From Deltaproteobacteria bacterium (lineage in GTDB: Bacteria > Myxococcota > Myxococcia > Myxococcales > 40CM-4-68-19), in NCBI GenBank assembly GCA_005879095.1, contig VBLM01000220.1, forward strand, positions 1 through 6,504: a stretch of 6,504 nt of DNA. The letters run 5' to 3'. The notes under the pieces are model-generated. The model was given only the letters and a program-made list of their open reading frames with translations, made no database searches and was not told where the DNA came from. Each line of letters starts with the position of its first letter. Position 1 is the first letter of the stretch. Below are positions 1 to 5,521 of the stretch, piece by piece. Position numbers and translations under genes: made by a program.

Positions 1-1593
1 GTTATTGCGCAGGTAGTCGATGAGGATCTTCTTTTCCCGGCCGGCCTTCGCGTACTGCGTGGTGTACGTGGCGCGATGCTGCCGCTCCACGGCGCGCGCC
101 AGATCGCGCGAGAACGCGAGGCACTCGGTCCAGTCACGCTCGGGGGCCAGCGGCACCACGACGTGCATCCCTCGACCGCCGGTGGTCTTGACGAAACTGG
201 CGAGACCCAGCGCGGTCAGCGCGCCACGCAACAGCCGCGCGCCTTCCACGACCTGCATCCAGGAAACCGCCGGCCCCGGATCGAGATCGATCACGATCCG
301 GTCCGGCTTCTCGACGGCTTCGTCGCGGGTGTTCCAGGTATGGATCTCGATCACGTCCATCTGCACCAGGGCGAGCAGGGCCTCCGGCGTGTCGGCGATC
401 AGGTACTCGCCCAGTTTCTTCTTCTCCGGAATCCGAACGCGCCGGAGCGCGTCCGGCGCCCAGACCTTGGAGTGCTTCATGAAGTAGCAATCGCCACCGA
501 TGGCGTCCGGGCAGCGCAGAAGCGTCAGCGGCCGCCCGCGCAGGTGCGGCACTTCCCATTCGGCGACGCGGTCGTGATAGCGAGCGAGATCGAGCTTGGA
601 AAACCCTTCCGCCGGAAAAACCACTCGCTCCGGATGGCTCAGCGAAATTCCGAGCACCGCGGGCCGCTCGCGGCCGACCTCGTGCGGGGCCTTGTCCTCG
701 CGCAGCCCCCGGAAAGACGGGTGACGGAGATTCCCGCCTTCGGTCCATTCGCTGAACATCACCTCCGCGATCAGCCGCGGCCTCACCCATCTCGCGTTGC
801 GGCCGAGCCAGCCCGGCGGCCGTTCGGCGAACGGACACTCGCGCGTCCGCAGCGGTTCGAGCCGCGCGCGCAGCGACCGGGCGAGCGCGCGCGTGAAGCC
901 CGTTCCGACCTTGCCCGCGAAACGCAGCTTTCCGCCCTCGTTCACGCCGACCAGCAAAGACCCGATGGCTTCGCCAGGCTCGTGCGACGGCTCGGTGAAA
1001 CCGCCGATGACGAACTCCTGCTGTCGCACGCACTTGGTCTTGACCCAGCTGGTGGTGCGGCCGGCGTGGTGCGGCTGATCGAGGCGCTTGGAGACGATCC
1101 CTTCGAAGCCGAGCCGGCAGGCTTCGCGAAACACGGAGCCACCGTCGCCGATCCAGTGCTGCGCAAGCCGCACCTGGCCAGCAGCGGACACGATCCCTGA
1201 GAGCTCGCCCTTGCGCTCGCGCAGCGGCACCTGCGACAGGTCGCGTCCGTCGAGCTCGAGCAGGTCGAAGACGAAGTAGACGAGCTCGCCGCGCCGATCG
1301 CCGGCGAGCGAATTCTGCAGCGCCTGGAAACTGGTCCGCCCGTCCGGCAGCAGCACCGCGATCTCGCCGTCGAACAGCGCGCTGCGGACCGGCAGCCGTC
1401 GCGCAGCCGCCGCGATCTCGGGAAAGTCGCGCGTCCAGTCGATTCCCTTCCGGCTGATCAATTGCACGCGCTCGCGCGCCACGCGGCAGCCGATCCGGTA
1501 CCCGCCGTACTTGATCTCGTGCAGCCACTGTTCGCCGTCGGGCGCCTCGGAGACGAGCGTGGCGACCTGCGGGCGGTACAGAGGTGGACCCAC
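1..1593 (-). CDS. ligD: LigD-type NHEJ protein: ATP-dependent DNA ligase plus polymerase domain (3' end beyond window)
   Basis: By family, LigD works with Ku to fill in and seal double-strand breaks in non-homologous end joining. The 531 visible codons contain no stop. Residues 1 to about 300 are the ligase core: adenylated lysine K28 in EIKYGGYR, motif III LFDGE (73-77), motif IV EGIVSKR (164-170), motif V WVKTKC (183-188), then an OB-fold domain ending in FRGLREDKAP (294-303). From about 316 follows the LigD polymerase/primase domain: SHPERVVFP, the metal-binding pair D436/D438 in DLDPGP, TTGGRGMHVVVPL with H477, and D526 in ILIDYLRN. Perhaps 70 to 100 residues are missing at the C-terminus. 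Motif I reads KYGG instead of KxDG. The GTG at 1593 is chosen because an in-frame TGA lies at 1606-1608 and the protein then begins just before the usual LYRPQVATLV segment. No good Shine-Dalgarno precedes it. No phosphoesterase domain precedes the ligase; one after the polymerase domain cannot be excluded. Confidence 0.93.
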   Translation of the reverse strand, partial: MGPPLYRPQVATLVSEAPDGEQWLHEIKYGGYRIGCRVARERVQLISRKGIDWTRDFPEIAAAARRLPVRSALFDGEIAVLLPDGRTSFQALQNSLAGDRRGELVYFVFDLLELDGRDLSQVPLRERKGELSGIVSAAGQVRLAQHWIGDGGSVFREACRLGFEGIVSKRLDQPHHAGRTTSWVKTKCVRQQEFVIGGFTEPSHEPGEAIGSLLVGVNEGGKLRFAGKVGTGFTRALARSLRARLEPLRTRECPFAERPPGWLGRNARWVRPRLIAEVMFSEWTEGGNLRHPSFRGLREDKAPHEVGRERPAVLGISLSHPERVVFPAEGFSKLDLARYHDRVAEWEVPHLRGRPLTLLRCPDAIGGDCYFMKHSKVWAPDALRRVRIPEKKKLGEYLIADTPEALLALVQMDVIEIHTWNTRDEAVEKPDRIVIDLDPGPAVSWMQVVEGARLLRGALTALGLASFVKTTGGRGMHVVVPLAPERDWTECLAFSRDLARAVERQHRATYTTQYAKAGREKKILIDYLRNN

Positions 1594-1632
1594 GCTGGCT
1601 GTATTTCACATGGCGCGGTAGAGAGGGCAGCG
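1594..1632. promoter_or_regulatory. 39-bp divergent spacer between ligD and the GFA gene
   Basis: This is the only DNA between two divergent start codons (GTG at 1593 on minus, ATG at 1633 on plus). It holds the plus-strand Shine-Dalgarno GAGAGGG (1621-1627), 5 to 6 nt before the GFA start. It is too short for two full promoters, so at least one must reach into the opposite gene. No convincing -35/-10 pair was seen; a weak AT-rich stretch, GTATTTCACA at 1601-1610, is the only candidate for a -10 region. That promoter activity lies here is inferred from gene arrangement. Confidence 0.35.
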
Positions 1633-2043
1633 ATGACGGGGCGATGCCATTGCGGCAACATCGCGATCCGATTCGACGCGAGCGTCGATCCGCGCGCGCT
1701 GCCGTTGCGCGCCTGCGATTGCACGTTTTGCCGGCGGCACGGCGCGCGCACCACGGCCGATCCGGCGGGCCGCGTGCGAATCGAGATCCGGGATCCCGGC
1801 GAGATCTCGCGATACCGCTGGGGCCTCGCTACCGCCGACTTCCTCGTCTGCAGGCGCTGCGGCGTCTACGCGGCCGCGGTGCTCAGCGAAGGCGCGCGGT
1901 CGTGGGCAACGGTGAATACGCTGATCTTCGACGATCAGTCGCCGTTCCAGCGCGAGGCCGTCTCCGTCTCGTACGAGGGCGAGTCCGCGGGCGATCGCAT
2001 CGAGCGCCGCAAGCGGTCGTGGACTCCAACCGAGCTCGGCTGA
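1633..2043 (+). CDS. GFA-family zinc-binding protein (Mss4-like fold)
   Basis: This 136-residue protein has the full cysteine set of the GFA (glutathione-dependent formaldehyde-activating) family: C5-x-C7 in RCHCG, C28-x-C30-x-x-C33 in ACDCTFCRRHG, and C73-x-x-C76 in VCRRCG. In the family these bind a structural and a second, labile zinc. The founding member was linked to formaldehyde-glutathione adduct formation, but most members have no proven reaction, so the function here is open. Length is typical for the family and no signal peptide or membrane segment is visible; it is probably cytosolic. The ATG at 1633 is preferred over an upstream in-frame ATG at 1462 because it has a Shine-Dalgarno (GAGAGGG) and puts the first CxC at the expected place; the longer version would overlap ligD antisense. 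It is divergent from ligD and converges with the aminotransferase without a gap. Confidence 0.88.
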   Translation: MTGRCHCGNIAIRFDASVDPRALPLRACDCTFCRRHGARTTADPAGRVRIEIRDPGEISRYRWGLATADFLVCRRCGVYAAAVLSEGARSWATVNTLIFDDQSPFQREAVSVSYEGESAGDRIERRKRSWTPTELG

Positions 2044-3342
2044 TCACCAGGGCCGCGCGCCCGCGGTCTCGCGAAGGAAGGATTCGAAGCCCGCGCCATC
2101 CTGCGAGGCGCGGGCGATGCGCTGCACGGCCTCGCGCAGATCGGCCAGGCTGGTGGCGACGGACAGACGCAGAAACTGTTCGCGATCGGCGCCGATGCGG
2201 CCGAAGGACTTGCGATCGAGAGTGGCAACGCCGTGGCGCATGAGGAGAAACATCTGCAGCAGCGTGACCGGCGTAGTCCGCGACCGCTCGTCCTCCGGCA
2301 GCGCGGCGTGGGCGGCGAGGACGCCCAGTCTTTCGCACACGCCGCGGACGTTGGGCCAGACGTAGAACGCGCCGGGCGGCAGCGCGCAGCGCACGCCCTC
2401 GATGCGATTCAAGCCGTCGACGACCACGTCGCGCCGCGCGCGGAACGAATCCACCATCCGCTGCAGCGTCGCCGCGCGCAGCGGCGAATCGAGCGCGACG
2501 CGCGCGGCCTCCTGCGTATAGGCCGCGACGCACGAGAAATAGTTGATGTTCAGGTTGCGGAAGAGCTGCGCTTCTTCGACCGTAGGCAAGAGCGCCCACC
2601 CGACGCGGCCGCCGGTCCAGGCGTAGCTCTTCGAGACACCGGAGACGACGATGGTGCGCTCGGCCATGCCCGGCAGCGCGGCGATCGACCGGTGTGCGAC
2701 CTCGAAGACGATGTCCTCGTAGATCTCGTCGGAGAAGACGCGCGCGCCCGGCGGAAGCCTGGTGCGCAGGACTTCCGCAATCTCCGCCAGATCGCCCGTG
2801 GACGGCACGCCGCCGGTCGGATTCGAGGGGAAATTGAGGAACATCAGCCGCGTCCGCGGCGTGATCAGCCGCGCCAGGTCCTCGGCGGTGAAAGCGAATC
2901 CTCGCTCTTCGCGCAGATACAGCGGCACCGGGACGGCATCGATGTACCCGGTGAATGACTCGTAGATGGGGAATCCCGGCGACGGATAGATGATCTCGTC
3001 GCCCGGATTCGCGTACGTCTGCTGCGCGAATCCGATCGGCACCTTCGCTCCGGGAAAGATCACCACCCGTTCCGGCGCCGCGTCGATCCCCTGCGCGCGC
3101 ATGTGCCGCGCCACCGCGTCCCGCAGCGAGAGCACTCCCTGCGGCTCGCAATAGTGCGTATTGCCTGCGTCGAGCTGGCGCTTGATCTCGTCGCGGATGT
3201 GATCGGGAAGAGGAAAATCCGGCTCGCCGATGTTGCAGCGGATGACCCGCAATCCGCGCGCCTCGGCCTGCGCGATCATCGGTCCGAGACGAAACGTATT
3301 CTCCGTGCCGATGCGGAGCGCGCGCTGGGCGTACGGCGCCAT
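2044..3342 (-). CDS. Pyridoxal-phosphate aminotransferase, class I/II
   Basis: This 432-residue protein is a fold-type I aminotransferase of the aspartate aminotransferase superfamily; the substrate cannot be assigned. Visible family marks are the N-terminal GEPDFPLP (39-46), NTHY (61-64), the PGDEIIYPSPGFPIYES segment (113-129), NFPSNPTGG with cofactor-contacting N174, SDEIY with D205 and Y208, the Schiff-base lysine K238 in SGVSKSYAWTGGRVGW, and R392 in FLRLSVATS, which should bind the substrate carboxylate. It is somewhat longer than the usual 380 to 400 residues; extra sequence lies around 335-380, before the C-terminal arginine. No signal peptide is seen. The ATG at 3342 overlaps the kbl stop by one base (TGATG), which suggests translational coupling; no strong Shine-Dalgarno is present. 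The frame stays open upstream through kbl, but that extension has no homologous look. As last gene of the threonine cluster it may act on glycine or a related amino acid, but this is a guess from position. Confidence 0.92.
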   Translation of the reverse strand: MAPYAQRALRIGTENTFRLGPMIAQAEARGLRVIRCNIGEPDFPLPDHIRDEIKRQLDAGNTHYCEPQGVLSLRDAVARHMRAQGIDAAPERVVIFPGAKVPIGFAQQTYANPGDEIIYPSPGFPIYESFTGYIDAVPVPLYLREERGFAFTAEDLARLITPRTRLMFLNFPSNPTGGVPSTGDLAEIAEVLRTRLPPGARVFSDEIYEDIVFEVAHRSIAALPGMAERTIVVSGVSKSYAWTGGRVGWALLPTVEEAQLFRNLNINYFSCVAAYTQEAARVALDSPLRAATLQRMVDSFRARRDVVVDGLNRIEGVRCALPPGAFYVWPNVRGVCERLGVLAAHAALPEDERSRTTPVTLLQMFLLMRHGVATLDRKSFGRIGADREQFLRLSVATSLADLREAVQRIARASQDGAGFESFLRETAGARPW

Positions 3343-4562
3343 CACCGGTTCCGGAACCGCGCCAGGACGGCGAGCACTTCGTCGATGTCGGAGGCGGTGT
3401 GATCGGCCGAGACCTGGAAGCGGATCAGCTGTTCTCCTTTCGGCACGACCGGATAGTTGAGGCCGGTGGCGAGCACGCCGTTTTCGCGCAGGAATGCGAC
3501 CAGCGCGCGCGTGCGATCGGTGTCGCGCACCAGCAGCGGCACCACCGGGTGCTGGCCGTCGATGGTCTCGTAGCCGAGCGACTTGATCCCGTCGCGGAAG
3601 CGTTTGGTCATCTCGCGCAGATGCGAGAGCAGGCGCGCGCCGCCGCGGATCAGCTCGAGCGAGGCCAGCGCCGCTGCGGCTTCGCCCGGCGCGATCGGAT
3701 TCGAGTAGATATAGAAAGGATTTTTTTCGCGCAGATAACGGATCACCGTCGCGTCCGAGCAGATGTAGCCGCCGTTGACGCCCATCGCCTTGCCCAGCGT
3801 GCCGACCAGAACGTCGGCCCGTCCGCCGGTGATCTCCTCGGTTCCGCGGCCGGTGGCGCCGAACGCGCCGACGCCGTGCGAGTCGTCGACGATCAGCACC
3901 GCACCGCGGGCGAAGCGGCCGTCGTACCTGGCGACCAGCTCCAGGATTCGGTCGACCGGCGCGTGATCGCCGCGCATGCTGAAGACGCCGTCGGTGATGA
4001 CGATCGCGCTGTCGCACTGGCCGGCGCACTCCTCGAGCTGACTCTGCAGAGTCTGCAAATTCAGGTGGGGATAGACTTTGCGCAGCTTCGCGCGCGCCAG
4101 CTTCATGCCGTTGACGATGCAATTGTGGTTCAGCTCGTCGCTGATCAGCGCGGTCTCCGGCGTGGAGAGGCTGAAGAGAACGCCCGCGACGGCCGTGTAC
4201 GCCGAGCCGGCCACCATCGCCGCCGGCCGCGCGTGGAACTGGGCCAACGCCGTCTCCAGCCGGACATGCGGCTGGTACGTCCCGCTGATGAAGCGTACTG
4301 CTCCCGGGCCCACGCCGAACGCGTGCGCTGCACTCTCCTCCGCCCGCGCCAGCTCCGGATCGAGCGTGAGGCCGAGGTACGAGTTGGAATTCATCCGGAT
4401 GAATTCGCGATCGCCCTGGCCGTCGAGCAGCAACCGCGGTCCGCGGCCGCCTTGGGCGGGACGGACGGCGACCACCACCGACTCCGCGCCTTTCCCCGTT
4501 CCGGCATCGTCGAGATCGCGCAGTTGCGTTTCCAAATCCCGTCCGAATCTTCCAAGCGGCAT
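3342..4562 (-). CDS. kbl: Glycine C-acetyltransferase (2-amino-3-ketobutyrate CoA ligase)
   Basis: This 406-residue enzyme belongs to the PLP-dependent alpha-oxoamine synthase family. The predicted reaction is 2-amino-3-oxobutyrate plus CoA giving glycine plus acetyl-CoA, the second step of threonine breakdown. Visible marks are MNSNSYLGL (57-65), FISGTYQPHVRLE (91-103), SDELNH (141-146), the cofactor-binding DDSHGVGAFG with D227 and H229, the Schiff-base lysine K258 in GTLGKAMG, and the C-terminal RFQVSADHT segment (381-389). The family also contains BioF, HemA and SPT enzymes; the Kbl call rests largely on the tdh gene directly upstream. The ATG at 4562 has a strong Shine-Dalgarno, AGAGGAG, that overlaps the tdh stop codon. 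It overlaps the next gene by one base. Oddities are a perfect 20-nt palindrome in codons 53-59 and an A7 run at codons 279-281. Confidence 0.9.
   Translation of the reverse strand: MPLGRFGRDLETQLRDLDDAGTGKGAESVVVAVRPAQGGRGPRLLLDGQGDREFIRMNSNSYLGLTLDPELARAEESAAHAFGVGPGAVRFISGTYQPHVRLETALAQFHARPAAMVAGSAYTAVAGVLFSLSTPETALISDELNHNCIVNGMKLARAKLRKVYPHLNLQTLQSQLEECAGQCDSAIVITDGVFSMRGDHAPVDRILELVARYDGRFARGAVLIVDDSHGVGAFGATGRGTEEITGGRADVLVGTLGKAMGVNGGYICSDATVIRYLREKNPFYIYSNPIAPGEAAAALASLELIRGGARLLSHLREMTKRFRDGIKSLGYETIDGQHPVVPLLVRDTDRTRALVAFLRENGVLATGLNYPVVPKGEQLIRFQVSADHTASDIDEVLAVLARFRNR
3346..3359. repeat. Perfect 14-nt palindrome at the kbl/aminotransferase junction
   Basis: CGGTTCC followed by its exact complement GGAACCG. 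It encodes the last residues of Kbl and ends 3 nt before the aminotransferase ATG on the minus strand, where a Shine-Dalgarno would normally lie. As RNA it could form a 5-bp stem with a CCGG loop. A 14-nt palindrome is not rare by chance in a window of this size, so any role is inference. Confidence 0.4.
3721..3727 (-). other. A7 homopolymer in kbl (possible slippage site)
   Basis: Seven consecutive A on the coding strand, read GAA AAA AAT (residues E279 K280 N281). It contains A_AAA_AAT, which fits the X_XXY_YYZ pattern of bacterial -1 slippery sites. It stands out in otherwise GC-rich DNA. The -1 frame after it has no stop up to and through the aminotransferase gene. No upstream Shine-Dalgarno-like stimulator or well-placed downstream hairpin was found. 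Confidence 0.3.
4387..4406. repeat. Perfect 20-nt palindrome inside kbl
   Basis: The half GAATTCATCC is followed directly by its exact reverse complement, GGATGAATTC, with no mismatch and no spacer. It lies in codons 53-59 of kbl (EFIRMNS), about 160 nt after the start codon. The encoded segment is part of the conserved stretch before MNSNSYLGL, so protein constraint may explain part of it. As RNA it could form an 8-bp stem with a CCGG loop; as DNA it looks like a dimeric operator. Function unknown. Confidence 0.45.
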
Positions 4563-4563
4563 G

Positions 4564-4574
4564 TTTCTCCTCTA
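4564..4574 (-). promoter_or_regulatory. Ribosome binding site of kbl fused to the tdh stop codon
   Basis: On the minus strand the tdh stop TAG runs straight into AGGAG, giving TAGAGGAG, followed by AAAC and the kbl ATG. This is the strongest Shine-Dalgarno in the window. Terminating tdh ribosomes would sit on the kbl site, so the two enzymes are probably made by coupled translation. Confidence 0.75.
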
Positions 4575-5510
4575 TCGAAGCTGGCGGAGCATGTCCTCGG
4601 TCATGGCGGCGAGCCCGTAGCGCGGCGCCCAGCGCCACTCCTCTCGCGCGGCGGAATCGTCGAGCGTCTCCGGCCACGAGTCGGCGATCGCCTGCCGCCG
4701 CGGATCCACCGCGTAGTCACTACGGAAGTCGGAGATATGCTTGCGGATCTCGTCGGCCAGCTCGGCGGGCGTGAAGTCGACGGCGCCGAGATTGTACGCA
4801 TTGCGGTGTCTCAGCTTGGCGGGCTCCGCTTCCATCAGCTCGATCATCGCGCGGATGGCGTCGGGCATGTACATCATCGGCAGTCGCGAGTCGGAGCGCA
4901 GATAGCAGGTGTACTGCTTGTGCGCGATCGCCTGGCGGAAGATGTCCACCGCGTAGTCGGTGGTGCCGCCGCCGGGCTCGGTCTTGTACGAGATCAATCC
5001 CGGGAAGCGGAGACCGCGCGTGTCCATGCCGAAGCGGCGGTGATAGTCGTCGCAGAGCAGCTCGCCCACCACCTTGGTCACGCCGTACATGGTGGTCGGC
5101 CGCTGGATGGTGACCTGCGGCGTCTTCTTGCGCGGCGTCTCCGGACCGAAGGCGCCGATCGAGCTGGGAAAGAAGAGCGCGCAGCCGTACTGGCGGCCGG
5201 CTTCGAGCATGTTGACGAGCCCGTCGACGTTGAGCTGCCAGGCTTGCAACGGGCGCGTTTCGCCGACGGCGGAGAGCAGCGCCGCGAGATGGAAGATGGT
5301 GTCGATGCGGTGCATCTGCATCGCGCGCGTGAGGTGGTGCGGGTTGAGGCAGTCGATGAATTCGAACGGCCCGCTGTCGCGCAGCGCAGGATCGGAAGGC
5401 AGCTTGACGTCGCTCGCCACCACCGCCGAATCGCCGTACCGCTGGCGCAACGCCACGGTCAGCTCCGAGCCGATCTGCCCCACCGCTCCGGTCACCAGGA
5501 TCCGTTTCAT
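4572..5510 (-). CDS. tdh: L-threonine 3-dehydrogenase, short-chain (epimerase-like) type
   Basis: This 312-residue enzyme is of the NAD-dependent epimerase/dehydratase-like SDR family, not the zinc-containing alcohol-dehydrogenase type of E. coli Tdh. It is predicted to oxidise L-threonine to 2-amino-3-oxobutyrate with NAD+ in the cytosol. The N-terminus has the Rossmann motif VTGAVGQIG (G8, G11, G14), with D34 placed to bind the NAD ribose. The active site shows PSS (115-117) and the YGVTK motif with Y142 and K146. Segments typical of this threonine dehydrogenase family follow: RFPGLISYKTEPGGGTTDYAVDIF (read as 168-191) and LPMMYMPDAIRA (210-221). Length is as usual. The ATG at 5510 gives the canonical MKRILVTG start; it lies 11 nt after the transporter stop and has no clear Shine-Dalgarno, so translation may depend on coupling. 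The gene ends 9 nt before kbl, whose product uses its reaction product; this supports both assignments. Confidence 0.94.
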   Translation of the reverse strand: MKRILVTGAVGQIGSELTVALRQRYGDSAVVASDVKLPSDPALRDSGPFEFIDCLNPHHLTRAMQMHRIDTIFHLAALLSAVGETRPLQAWQLNVDGLVNMLEAGRQYGCALFFPSSIGAFGPETPRKKTPQVTIQRPTTMYGVTKVVGELLCDDYHRRFGMDTRGLRFPGLISYKTEPGGGTTDYAVDIFRQAIAHKQYTCYLRSDSRLPMMYMPDAIRAMIELMEAEPAKLRHRNAYNLGAVDFTPAELADEIRKHISDFRSDYAVDPRRQAIADSWPETLDDSAAREEWRWAPRYGLAAMTEDMLRQLR

Positions 5511-5521
5511 GGCGGCGCAGC

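Noticed and set aside
134..1609. A 491-codon minus-strand frame starting just before ligD.
   Set aside because: It is a shifted reading of ligD. The neighbouring frame contains every ligase and polymerase motif.
1606..1611. A start-stop ATGTGA on the minus strand just upstream of ligD.
   Set aside because: No Shine-Dalgarno precedes it and such six-base combinations are common; it only serves to limit the possible ligD start.
1462..1632. A 57-residue N-terminal extension of the GFA protein from an upstream ATG.
   Set aside because: It is antisense to the ligase motif I region, has no family similarity, and the ATG at 1633 has its own Shine-Dalgarno.
1788..1799. Perfect 12-nt palindrome CCGGGATCCCGG inside the GFA gene.
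   Set aside because: One or two palindromes of this length are expected by chance in a window of this size.
1883..3151. A 422-codon minus-strand frame overlapping the aminotransferase and the GFA gene.
   Set aside because: It is a shifted, arginine-rich reading of the aminotransferase without any coherent motif.
3343..4677. An in-frame upstream extension of the aminotransferase that would make an 877-residue protein.
   Set aside because: The extension is the out-of-frame reading of kbl, with arginine-rich low-quality sequence; the ATG at 3342 overlaps the kbl stop and begins the canonical aminotransferase N-terminus.
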